Shown: piece by piece, positions 22,983 through 32,050 of the stretch
Position numbering within the stretch: the first letter of the stretch is position 1
Layout: each line of letters starts with the position of its first letter
Assembly (NCBI GenBank): GCA_946481135.1
Contig: CAMLMQ010000010.1
Coordinates: 1 to 37,935, forward strand
Source: an uncultured Microbacteriaceae bacterium
Lineage (GTDB): Bacteria > Actinomycetota > Actinomycetes > Actinomycetales > Microbacteriaceae
Reading direction: 5' to 3'
DNA length: 37,935 nucleotides
The notes under the pieces: model-generated
The model's database searches: none
The model's input: the letters and a program-made list of their open reading frames with translations, nothing else
Told to the model about the DNA's origin: nothing
Translations under genes and position numbers: made by a program

Positions 22983-22988
22983 AGTCTA
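22983..22988 (-). promoter_or_regulatory. -10 hexamer of a leaderless transcript for mqo
   Basis: TAGACT (22988-22983) is followed by CGGGGG and the GTG at 22976. No other start codon fits the family N-terminus. Confidence 0.5.
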
Positions 22989-23019
22989 CGAGACGCCGCG
23001 CGCCGCCGCCGCCGGGCGG

Positions 23020-23682
23020 CTACAGCCCCAGCCGGGCGAGTTCGGCATCCATGCGCTGCGCCAGCTCGGCGTACCCATCGTCGTTCGGGTGCAGACCGTC
23101 GGCGGCCATCCACTCGGGATGCCCCTCGAGCCAGCGCGACGCCCCGGGCACCCAGTCGGCGCCGATGCGCTCGGCGGCGTCACGCACCCAGCCGATGATG
23201 AGCTCGACCGACTCGGGTCTCTCGTCGGTGTACCAGAAGGGTTCGACGACGACGATCCGCGCGTCGGGCAGCTCCCGCGCGAGGCGGTCGAGGTCGTCGT
23301 CGATCGCCTGACGGATGCGGTCGGCGCCCCGTGCGTACGAGAAGTTGTCGTTGAGTCCCATCGTGACGACCACGAGGTCGGGTCGCTGCTCGACGATGAG
23401 CGCCGGGAGGTCGGAGGCGGCGGAGCGGTTGTTGACGAAGCCGAGTCCGTTGACGCTCGGGTTGAATTCGCGCCACCCGCGGTCGGCGCAGATGATGCTC
23501 GACCAGCGGTTCGCGGGGTCGGTCGCGCCCGTGCCGAGGGTGTACGAGTCGCCGTAGAACGCCGCCAGCGGGGCCTCCGGGCCGAGATCTCCCCCCGGAG
23601 CCGGCGACGGCCCCGCCGGCGCGGTGCACGCGGTCAGCAGCACCGCTCCGAGCGCGAGCAGCGCGACGCGGCCGACCTTCAT
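23020..23682 (-). CDS. SGNH/GDSL-type hydrolase lipoprotein
   Basis: The exported esterase/lipase-like protein of 220 residues has a lipoprotein signal (LTAC lipobox, Cys19), so it should sit on the outer membrane face. SGNH blocks are complete: nucleophile Ser47 in YGDSYTLGTG, the Gly in VNGLGFVNN, Asn in GLNDNFSY and the Asp/His pair in DGLHPNDDG near the end. By family it would hydrolyse ester bonds, for example acetyl groups on polysaccharide or lipid, but the substrate is unknown. It lies 40 nt downstream of the sigma-factor fusion gene on the same strand, so it could be in one transcript with it. The ATG is chosen for the signal peptide. Confidence 0.88.
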   Translation of the reverse strand: MKVGRVALLALGAVLLTACTAPAGPSPAPGGDLGPEAPLAAFYGDSYTLGTGATDPANRWSSIICADRGWREFNPSVNGLGFVNNRSAASDLPALIVEQRPDLVVVTMGLNDNFSYARGADRIRQAIDDDLDRLARELPDARIVVVEPFWYTDERPESVELIIGWVRDAAERIGADWVPGASRWLEGHPEWMAADGLHPNDDGYAELAQRMDAELARLGL

Positions 23683-23722
23683 GCGGGGTATTCGGCACCG
23701 ACCGGCGTGGCGGATGCCTCCC

Positions 23723-25375
23723 TCACACCGCGGTCGCGGTGAGTCCGGGACTCGACGCGAGGAGGAAGCCGTCCTGCACGTATCCGTAGTCGTAGGAGAG
23801 CACCGTCCCGCTCGGCACGCCGGGCAGCGGCACCGTCGCCGTCGCGGTGCCGGCGGCGTCGAAGACCCCGCTCGCGACGGTCGAGCCGACGCTGTCGTGC
23901 ACCTCCCATGCCGCGCCGGGCCAGCCGAACAGCTCCCAGCTCGCGTCGCCGCCCACGACGGTCGCCGCCGGGGAGACCGTCTCGACGCCGAAGATCGCAT
24001 CCGCGACGAGTTCCACCGCATCGGAGGCGAGACCGTCGCGCACCTGGCGCACCGTCACCGTCACGTTGACCGGGGTCAGCCCGCCGGCATCCGGGGTCGT
24101 CCAGGTGCCGTCCGGCGCGACCACCGTCGACGCCAGGAGCACCGGCGCCGACGTGACGCCCGTCACGAGGGAGGTCGTCGTGCCCCACAGTTCGATGATG
24201 GCTCCCGGGGTGTCACCCGTGCCCGTCGCCGCGAGCAGGCCGGTCGCCGGGTCGAAGTCCACGACCGGGGCGGAGGGCGCCGTCGGCGGCACGGGGGGAG
24301 GGCTCTCGGGCACGACGGGCGGCGGCGCGGGCGGCGGCTCCGCCCGGGGGAGGGTCGGCGGGTCCTCCGCGATCGGGGTGGGTTCCGAGGTGGGCGTCGG
24401 GGTCGGGTCGGGCTCGGGCGGCGCGGAGGGCGTCGTGGGAGGCACGGCCGACGGCGGCTCGACGTCGGCCTGCCCCGTCGACGACATCGCGAGCGCGACC
24501 CCGCCCACCACGAGCGCGGAGACGAGCACCGCGACGGACACGGCGACGATGCTCCCCGCGACTCCGCTGCTCGCGACGGCGCCGCCCTCCGTGCGGGCGT
24601 CGCGACGGGCGAGGATCGCCGCCGCCGCGCCCCCGAGCAGCACCGGCAGGAGGATCGCGGCGAGCCGCCCGCCGGCATCCTGCACCTCGAGCAGCAGGGT
24701 CGAGCAGCGCTCGCAGGTCTCCAGATGCGCTTCGAAGCGCTCCCGTCCGCGGCGGGAGAGGGCGCCCCGGGCGAACGCCCCCATGCGCGTCGTCGTCCAC
24801 CGGCATCCCTCGGGCACCGCGTTCTCGTTGACGTGCGCCTGCAGCCACGCCTTCTTCAACCCCTCCCGCGCACGCACGGCGAGCGCCGACGTGGCGTTGG
24901 GCGACAGCCCGAGGAGCGGCGCCGCCTGCGCGGGCTCCATGCCTTCGACATCCAGATACCAGAGCACCGACTGCCACCGCTCGGGCAGCGACCGGAACGC
25001 CGTGAACCCGATCGTGCGCTCGACCGCCGCGAGCTCCGGACCGGGGAGCGCGAGCTCGTCTTCGGGGGCGTCCTCCAGCGGCACGGATGCCGGCCGACGC
25101 CAGTCGAGGGCGACGTTGCGGATGGCGCGGTAGAGGTAGGGACGGAACGCCCCGTGCGGCCCGCCGCCGCGACGCATCGCGGCGAAGATGCGGGTCGACG
25201 CCTCGGATAGCAGGTCGTCGGCATCCGCGATGTGCGCGAATTGGCGGGCCGCGACGGCCCCCGCGCCGGAGTGGCGCCGCCAGAGCTCGGCGAACGCCGC
25301 GGGGTCACCGGCGCGGGCCGACGCGGCCAGAGCCTCGTCGGTCGGGCCCGCAATCTCGAGGTCGTCGCGCGTCAT
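23723..25375 (-). CDS. ECF sigma factor fused to anti-sigma zinc motif, membrane segment(s) and Ig-like surface domains
   Basis: The single protein has 550 residues. Residues 15-95 are sigma region 2 (AAFAELWRRHSGAGAVAARQ, DADDLLSEASTRIFAAM, FRPYLYRAIRNVALDWRR). About 115-180 is sigma region 4 (FRSLPERWQSVLWYLDVEGM, then AAPLLGLSPNATSALAVRAR). The zinc-binding anti-sigma motif is H217-x3-C221-x2-C224, with Cys191 before it. Hydrophobic segments at 238-255 and 272-297 are separated by a short basic stretch. Then comes a Pro/Thr/Glu-rich stalk (307-370) and a beta-rich region with an Ig-like GTGDTPGAIIELWG start (371-550). ECF groups with C-terminal anti-sigma-like extensions are known in actinobacteria (ECF52/ECF53, from memory). 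Release by proteolysis or a shape change is my inference. The ATG at 25375 is preferred over a GTG 24 nt upstream. The gene is divergent from the surface adhesin. Confidence 0.88.
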   Translation of the reverse strand: MTRDDLEIAGPTDEALAASARAGDPAAFAELWRRHSGAGAVAARQFAHIADADDLLSEASTRIFAAMRRGGGPHGAFRPYLYRAIRNVALDWRRPASVPLEDAPEDELALPGPELAAVERTIGFTAFRSLPERWQSVLWYLDVEGMEPAQAAPLLGLSPNATSALAVRAREGLKKAWLQAHVNENAVPEGCRWTTTRMGAFARGALSRRGRERFEAHLETCERCSTLLLEVQDAGGRLAAILLPVLLGGAAAAILARRDARTEGGAVASSGVAGSIVAVSVAVLVSALVVGGVALAMSSTGQADVEPPSAVPPTTPSAPPEPDPTPTPTSEPTPIAEDPPTLPRAEPPPAPPPVVPESPPPVPPTAPSAPVVDFDPATGLLAATGTGDTPGAIIELWGTTTSLVTGVTSAPVLLASTVVAPDGTWTTPDAGGLTPVNVTVTVRQVRDGLASDAVELVADAIFGVETVSPAATVVGGDASWELFGWPGAAWEVHDSVGSTVASGVFDAAGTATATVPLPGVPSGTVLSYDYGYVQDGFLLASSPGLTATAV

Positions 25376-25559
25376 ACCGGTCGTCTTAACAAGTAACACT
25401 CCCGCGCGGACGCGATCGTGACGGAGTTCGCGCGCAAAGTTCGCAGAGGAGGAATCTTCAGCCTATGTCGGATTCTCGCGTCACGATCCCGCCCGATGCG
25501 ACGTGTGAGTACGTGGGGCCTCGCTGCGCCCCGACGCCACACAAAGGGGATCTCTCACC
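25376..25559. promoter_or_regulatory. Divergent control region between sigma fusion and adhesin
   Basis: These 184 nt should hold both promoters. Toward the sigma gene, the minus strand has two GCGAACT copies 13 nt apart and a GAAC-N15-CGTC arrangement (GAAC 25442-25439, CGTC 25423-25420) that resembles ECF-type promoters, though one base shorter than the usual spacing. Toward the adhesin, GGAGGAA (25447-25453) and AAAGGGGAT (25543-25551) are ribosome-binding-like, the latter at the right distance from the ATG at 25560. No housekeeping promoter is obvious. Confidence 0.35.
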
Positions 25560-28500
25560 ATGCATCACCGCACCCGCCGCTCCACGCGGCCCGGGAACCG
25601 CCTCCGACCGGCGCTGCGGCGACTCGTCGCCGTCGTCGCATCCGTGGGTCTCGGCCTCGGCCTCGCGCTCGGAGGCGCGGCCTCCGCCCAGGCGGTCGCC
25701 GTCGGCCTCAGCATCCAGGCCACGAACGCGACGACCCAGCCGTCCGGCTCGACGTTCACCTACCAGATCAACCTCGCCTGCGCGGGTACGAACGCCCCGA
25801 CCTGCGACGACGCGGTGCTCACCGTCCCCCTCGACTCCGACGTCGACATGACCGGATGGGGCTTCGACCTCGAGGGTGGGCCGGCCGGGTTCATCCAGTC
25901 GTGGCAGATCGACCCCGTCGAGCGCACCCTCGTCGCGGTGCTCGCCGACGCGATCCCGGCGGGCAGCTCGCAGAGCATCGTGCTCTCCGTGACGCCGCCG
26001 AACCTCGTCACACCGCACGGCACGTCGTGGAGCCTGCTGCCCTCCGTGTCGAGCACCGATCCCGACATGACCGACACGGTCGCCCCCGCCCCGGCGGTCG
26101 GCACCGCGACCGCGTCGGTGCCGTTGAGCGTCGCGAAGACGAGCGACCGCACGTTCTACGAAGCCGGCGAGTCGATCACCTACACGCTGCGGGCGACCTG
26201 CCCGGCCAGCAAGCCCGTCGGGTCGGTGTACGCCGCAGACATGACGATCAGCGACACGCTGCCCGCCGGCCTGACCTTCGTCTCGGCCTCACCCGCGCCG
26301 ACGTCGCAGGATCCCGTCACGGGCGAGCTGCAGTGGGTCTACCCCGACGCCGCGAGCGTCCCGGTGGCCTGCGGCGGCGTCGCGCCGACCGCGGCCCCCG
26401 ATACGATCACGGTCGTCGCCGAGGTGGGCACGGTCGGTGCCGACGGGTCCGACTTCGCGCCGTACGAGAACGTTCCGAACACCGTGACGGCGACCGCGAC
26501 GCCGCTCGGCGGCGGCGACGCCGCGACCGGCACCGGCACGCGCACCGTCGTCGTGCTCGCGGACGGCGACCCCGAGATCCCCGGCACGCACTCGCTCGGC
26601 AAGTCGTCGTCGGCGCCGCTCAACCGGGCGACGGCGGGCAACCCCGACCGACGCGCCACCTATCCGGGCCGCTGGCTGCCCAACGGCGACAACACCGGCC
26701 GGCCGGCCTCCGTGCTCGACGCCGCGCCCGCGACCTACTCGATCAGCCCCCGCATCCAGTACGAGTCGTTCCAGTACGAGATCCACGACAAGGTGCCCTG
26801 CCTCGCCGACCTGTCGCCGAGCGGCGTCTACACCCAGAGCGCGGGAGTCTGCGCCGCGCCGGCGTTTCACGTGCTCGGCGTGCGGCTGGAGTACTCGGGC
26901 GCCGCCCCCGCGGGCGGCTACGCCCCGCAGTACGTCGACGTCGACGGCGTCACGCACGACCTCGTCTTCGAGACCTCCGGAAGCGGCTGGCAGGGCTTCG
27001 TCGTGCCGACCGCCGACCTCGGACGGGTCGCGGAGATCGTCATCCCGCGCGACGTGAGCCAGGAGAGTCGACGCGCGGACGACATCCGCGTCTACGGGTA
27101 CGCCGACGCCTCGACCCAGGACGGGCAGACGCTGCAGAACCGCGCGACCGCCGAGTGGTTCCTCGGCGCCGACGTCACGCCGACCACGGCGGCGACATCG
27201 GGCACGGCCGACATCTTCATCCTCAACGCCCCGCAGCTCGGGCTCGCCAAGAGCATGACGGATGTCGGAGCGGCGACGGGCACGCAGGCCCGCGTGCAGC
27301 TCACGGCGACCCTGTTCACCCCGGGGCAGCCGGTGGCCGACGTCGTGATCGCCGACCTCCTGCCGACGGGAACCGCGCTCGCGACCGACCCGGCGACGAT
27401 CACCGCGCAGCTCGCCCGCCCGGGCGGCACCACGGTCGCGCTGGCGCCGGGTGACCTGGAGGTCGAGGTGCTGGAGGACTTCGTCGGCGAGCAGACCCTC
27501 GTGCGCATCGTCGTCCCGGTCGACGCGCTTCCCGCCGAGTCCGGTCGGTTCACGGTGACCGTCTCGCCGCTCGTCGTCGACAAGCCGACCGCGCCGGGCG
27601 TCTACACGAACGTCGCCCGCGCGTTCTACGACCACCCCGACCTGCTGCCGAGCTGCGCCGCGGGCGAGTTCCGGGCCACCGACGACGACGGGCTGCGCCC
27701 GACCGGAGCCGCGAACCCCGCCAACTGCGAGGCGAGCGCGGTGTTCCGCACCGTGACCTCGACGTCGGGGCAGTTCCTGCTGCAGAAGACCGTGCAGGGC
27801 GACTACGACACGACCCCGCAGACCTTCCCGGCTGTGGGTCACGTGAAGCTCACCGACGGCCTCGCCGACTACGCCATCACGTGGACGAACACCGGCGCGC
27901 CAACGCTCGACGGCGTCGTGCTGTACGACGTCTTCCCGCACCTCGGCGACACCGGCGTGAGCGGCGCGCAGGCCGGCGAGCAGCGGCTGAGCGAGTTCCG
28001 GCCCCTGCTGGAGTCGGTCGGAACGGTGCCCGCCGGAGTCGAACTCTCCTACTCGGCCTCGGCCGACGCGTGCCGGCCGGAGGTGCACTCGGCGCAGGGC
28101 GCGTGCACGGACGACTGGACGGCAGACCCCACCGCGCTCGGCGGCCTGTCCGAGGTACTCGCCATCCGACTCGTCGCAACGGACTCCTACGTCACGGGCG
28201 CGGGCTTCACGCTCGACTACCGCATGAACGTGCCGACGGTCTCGAAGGACCTCGTCGCGTGGAACAGCGTCGCGGCCTTCGCGCAGACGACGACCGGTGT
28301 CGCGCTGCTGCCGACCGAGTCGCCCAAGGTGGGCATCACGGCATCCGACGACCGGTTCACGCTCGCCAAGACCGTCGACCACGCCTCCGCGACGGGTGGC
28401 GACACCCTCGTCTACACCGTGAGCGTCGGCAACACCGGCACCCGCGACAGCGTGCCGACGACCGTGCGCGACACACTGCCCCGCGGACTCACCTTCGTCG

Positions 28501-28868
28501 ACGCGAGCCACGCCGGCGCGTACGACGCGGCTTCGCGGACGGTGACCTGGAGCATCCCGGTCCTCCAGCGCGACGAGGTGCTCGACCTCGAAGTGACGGC
28601 GACGGTCGAGGCCCGGCAGGATGCCCCCGAGCTCGTGAACCTCGCGACGCTCGTGAACCCGCCGGGGTATTCGCCGCCGATCGTCGGCGACCCGTGCGCG
28701 ACCGACCCGGACTCGTCGTGCGCGCGCACGACCGTGCCGGTGACGCCCGCCGGGCTCGGCGCGACGGGCGCGAGCCTGCCGTGGTTCGCGTTCGCCGTCG
28801 CGGCCGTCGCCGTGGCGATCGGCGCCGCGCTCGTGCTGCGCCGTCGTCGGGCGGTGCGCCCGGAGTAG
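25560..28868 (+). CDS. Cell-wall-anchored surface protein with DUF11 repeats
   Basis: The large secreted protein has 1102 residues. A signal peptide of about 45 residues has an Arg-rich head (HRTRRSTRPGNRLRPALRRL) and a hydrophobic core. The body is beta-rich, with DUF11-type repeats at about 187-285 (LSVAKTSDRTFYEAGESITY, SDTLPAGLTFVSA), 557-660 (LGLAKSMTDVGAATGTQARV, ADLLPTGTAL), a related middle section (737-900), and 930-1035 (FTLAKTVDHASATGGDTLVY, RDTLPRGLTFVDA). The Lys in LAK(T/S) and the partner Asn/Asp may form isopeptide bonds. The C-terminus has LGATG (1066-1070), a hydrophobic segment and RRRRAVRPE, a sortase-type signal of unusual spelling. It is probably an adhesin or pilus-like wall protein. 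AAAGGGGAT is its ribosome binding site. Confidence 0.88.
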   Translation: MHHRTRRSTRPGNRLRPALRRLVAVVASVGLGLGLALGGAASAQAVAVGLSIQATNATTQPSGSTFTYQINLACAGTNAPTCDDAVLTVPLDSDVDMTGWGFDLEGGPAGFIQSWQIDPVERTLVAVLADAIPAGSSQSIVLSVTPPNLVTPHGTSWSLLPSVSSTDPDMTDTVAPAPAVGTATASVPLSVAKTSDRTFYEAGESITYTLRATCPASKPVGSVYAADMTISDTLPAGLTFVSASPAPTSQDPVTGELQWVYPDAASVPVACGGVAPTAAPDTITVVAEVGTVGADGSDFAPYENVPNTVTATATPLGGGDAATGTGTRTVVVLADGDPEIPGTHSLGKSSSAPLNRATAGNPDRRATYPGRWLPNGDNTGRPASVLDAAPATYSISPRIQYESFQYEIHDKVPCLADLSPSGVYTQSAGVCAAPAFHVLGVRLEYSGAAPAGGYAPQYVDVDGVTHDLVFETSGSGWQGFVVPTADLGRVAEIVIPRDVSQESRRADDIRVYGYADASTQDGQTLQNRATAEWFLGADVTPTTAATSGTADIFILNAPQLGLAKSMTDVGAATGTQARVQLTATLFTPGQPVADVVIADLLPTGTALATDPATITAQLARPGGTTVALAPGDLEVEVLEDFVGEQTLVRIVVPVDALPAESGRFTVTVSPLVVDKPTAPGVYTNVARAFYDHPDLLPSCAAGEFRATDDDGLRPTGAANPANCEASAVFRTVTSTSGQFLLQKTVQGDYDTTPQTFPAVGHVKLTDGLADYAITWTNTGAPTLDGVVLYDVFPHLGDTGVSGAQAGEQRLSEFRPLLESVGTVPAGVELSYSASADACRPEVHSAQGACTDDWTADPTALGGLSEVLAIRLVATDSYVTGAGFTLDYRMNVPTVSKDLVAWNSVAAFAQTTTGVALLPTESPKVGITASDDRFTLAKTVDHASATGGDTLVYTVSVGNTGTRDSVPTTVRDTLPRGLTFVDASHAGAYDAASRTVTWSIPVLQRDEVLDLEVTATVEARQDAPELVNLATLVNPPGYSPPIVGDPCATDPDSSCARTTVPVTPAGLGATGASLPWFAFAVAAVAVAIGAALVLRRRRAVRPE

Positions 28869-28888
28869 CCCGGCGCTCGGGCGCGCGA

Positions 28889-28926
28889 CGCCGTCGGGAG
28901 GGTTCCCCCAGCTTCTCCCGCCGGCG
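28889..28926 (+). terminator. Terminator-like hairpin between convergent surface-protein genes
   Basis: CGCCGTCGGGAG and CTCCCGCCGGCG pair with one mismatch around a 14-nt loop. It begins 20 nt after the adhesin stop and ends 11 nt before the stop of the convergent gene, so it may serve both. Confidence 0.7.
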
Positions 28927-28936
28927 TCGCCGCGTC

Positions 28937-30079
28937 TCAGGGGGTCGGCGTCGGCGTCGGCGGCGCCGGCGCGACCAGCACCGTGACGGCCGCCCACGAA
29001 CCCGCACGGCCCTCGTCGCGGTAGCGCACCGCGATGCGATGCTCACCCTCGGTGAGAGCCGGGATGCTCACGACGACCGAGCCCGCGCCCAGGTCGACCG
29101 GCGGCCCGATCGGCACGCCGTCGACGGCGACCTCGACGCGTGCGCCTGCGGCGCCCGAGACCACGATGTCGATGTCGGTCGCCTCGCCGTCGGACGGCAC
29201 CGGGGAGTCGACCCCCACCGCGGGTCGCGCGAAGACGAGCGGCGCGGTCGCCGAGGATGCGGACGAGACGTTGCCGGCGGCATCCGTCTGCGTCGCCGTG
29301 AGCGTCGCGCCGTCGCGACCCGGATCGGGCAGCGCGAGCCGCCAGACGCCCTCCGACGCCACCCCCACCGTGCCGAGAACCGCGCCCGCGTCGTCGCGGA
29401 CCGTGACGACCGCTCCCGGTTCGCCGGTACCGGAGAGCTCGGGCAGCAGCAGATGCGGCCCCGCCGCGGGTTCGTCGACGGTCGGCGAGAGCACCGTGGT
29501 GTCGACGACGACCGCGCGGTGCACCGCGGCGGACAGGTTGCCCGCGAGGTCGACCTGGAGAATCAGGACCTCGTGCGGGCCGTCGCTCAGTCGGGTCGCC
29601 GAGCGCACGTCCCACGATCCGTCGTTCGCGACCCGGCCGTCCGCGATCGTCCACGCGCGCCCCGTCGCGGGGTCGACGAGCTGCACGTAGACGTGGAACC
29701 CCGGCTCGCCCGTGCCGGAGAAGCTCGGGTGGGGGTCGTTGCCGAGAGCGCCGTCCGCGGGCGACGACACGACGGGAGCGGGAGGGAGCACCTCCGGATC
29801 GGGTGCCGGGTCGCTCTCCGGCGGCGGCGCCGGCTGCTCCGTCGGCGTCGGGGGCACCGGGTCCGTGGACGGACCAGGAGCGGGGACGGGCTCGTCGACG
29901 GGCGTGTCGAACCCCGGCAGCGTCGGCCGCTCCTCGCTCCAGGCCGCGGCCCACACGCCCGCACCGACGGCGATGACGAGGGACACGGCTCCGACGATCG
30001 CGGTGACGCGCACGAGCGGAAGCCGCCAGACGCCGCGACGGATCGGGGTGTCCGCGTCGTCGGCGTGTTGGCCCGTCAT
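28937..30079 (-). CDS. Membrane-anchored protein with Pro-rich stalk and Ig-like domains
   Basis: The protein of 380 residues has a short cytoplasmic head, one membrane segment (about 25-47, VRVTAIVGAVSLVIAVGAGV), a Pro/Glu/Asp-rich stalk (53-103) and about three Ig-like modules. The modules start PVVSSPADGALGNDPHPSFS, LSGTGEPGAVVTVRDDAGAV and the region with DIDIVVSGAAGARVEVAVDG, and it ends in a PTPTPTP tail. The FSGTGEPG / LSGTGEPGA signature is that of bacterial Ig domains of wall proteins. It should stand on the outer face, and no enzyme motif is visible. The ATG at 30079 has GAGGTGA as ribosome binding site. The same stalk-plus-Ig layout recurs in the nearby sigma-factor fusion. It is convergent with the DUF11 adhesin. 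Confidence 0.8.
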   Translation of the reverse strand: MTGQHADDADTPIRRGVWRLPLVRVTAIVGAVSLVIAVGAGVWAAAWSEERPTLPGFDTPVDEPVPAPGPSTDPVPPTPTEQPAPPPESDPAPDPEVLPPAPVVSSPADGALGNDPHPSFSGTGEPGFHVYVQLVDPATGRAWTIADGRVANDGSWDVRSATRLSDGPHEVLILQVDLAGNLSAAVHRAVVVDTTVLSPTVDEPAAGPHLLLPELSGTGEPGAVVTVRDDAGAVLGTVGVASEGVWRLALPDPGRDGATLTATQTDAAGNVSSASSATAPLVFARPAVGVDSPVPSDGEATDIDIVVSGAAGARVEVAVDGVPIGPPVDLGAGSVVVSIPALTEGEHRIAVRYRDEGRAGSWAAVTVLVAPAPPTPTPTP

Positions 30080-30168
30080 GGTCGTCTCACCTCTGCGCGG
30101 CGTTCCCTTCGCCGCACAGCACGAGGCTAGGCCCGGAGGCTGAACATCCGCGGAACGCCGCGGGAACC

Positions 30169-31530
<1,362 letters not shown>

Positions 31531-31531
31531 G

Positions 31532-32050
31532 CTAGCGGCCGGTGCCCGCGTAGACGACCGCCTCGGCGTCGCCGTCGAGCCCGAACGCCGTGTGCACGAT
31601 GCGCATCGCGTGCTGCAGCTGGTCGGCCCGAGTCACGACCGAGATGCGGATCTCGCTCGTCGAGATCATCTCGATGTTGATGCCCGCGTCGGACAGCGCC
31701 GTGAAGAGCTGTGCGGACACCCCCGCGGAGGTGCGCATCCCCGCGCCGACGACCGCGAGCTTGCCGATCTGGTCGTCGTACTGCAGCGACTGGAAGCCGG
31801 CGCTCTCCTGCTCGACGGTGAGCGCCGTCATGACCTTCTCGCCCTCCGCCTTCGGCAGCGTGAACGAGATGTCGGTGAGACCCGTCGCCGCGGCCGACAC
31901 GTTCTGCACGATCATGTCGATGTTGGCGCCCGTCTTCGCGACGATCGTGAAGATCTCCGCGGCCTTGCCCGGCACGTCGGGAACCCCGACGACGGTGACC
32001 TTCGCCTCGTTGAGGTCGCCCGCCACTCCGGTGATGATCGGCTCTTCCAC
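31532..32050 (-). CDS. Aspartate kinase, beta (regulatory) subunit from internal start
   Basis: Within lysC and in the same frame, GTG at 32050 is preceded by GGAGGAGGGA with 6-7 nt spacing. It would yield a 172-residue protein starting [20 protein letters not shown], the two ACT domains. This matches the Corynebacterium glutamicum lysC-beta arrangement, where alpha and beta subunits assemble as alpha2-beta2 and bind lysine plus threonine at their ACT domains. Confidence 0.75.
   Translation of the reverse strand: MEEPIITGVAGDLNEAKVTVVGVPDVPGKAAEIFTIVAKTGANIDMIVQNVSAAATGLTDISFTLPKAEGEKVMTALTVEQESAGFQSLQYDDQIGKLAVVGAGMRTSAGVSAQLFTALSDAGINIEMISTSEIRISVVTRADQLQHAMRIVHTAFGLDGDAEAVVYAGTGR

Noticed and set aside
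22974..22988. G6 run before the mqo start as another G-core inverted repeat
   Set aside because: The flanks (GACTC and GTGACTG) are not complementary around the run. It is explained by the -10/leaderless layout.
25465..25851. Possible leader peptide or small gene (ATG 25465, after GGAGGAA) ahead of the adhesin
   Set aside because: After about 30 codons the frame runs out of phase through the adhesin signal peptide with no recognisable pattern. The spacing from GGAGG is also long.
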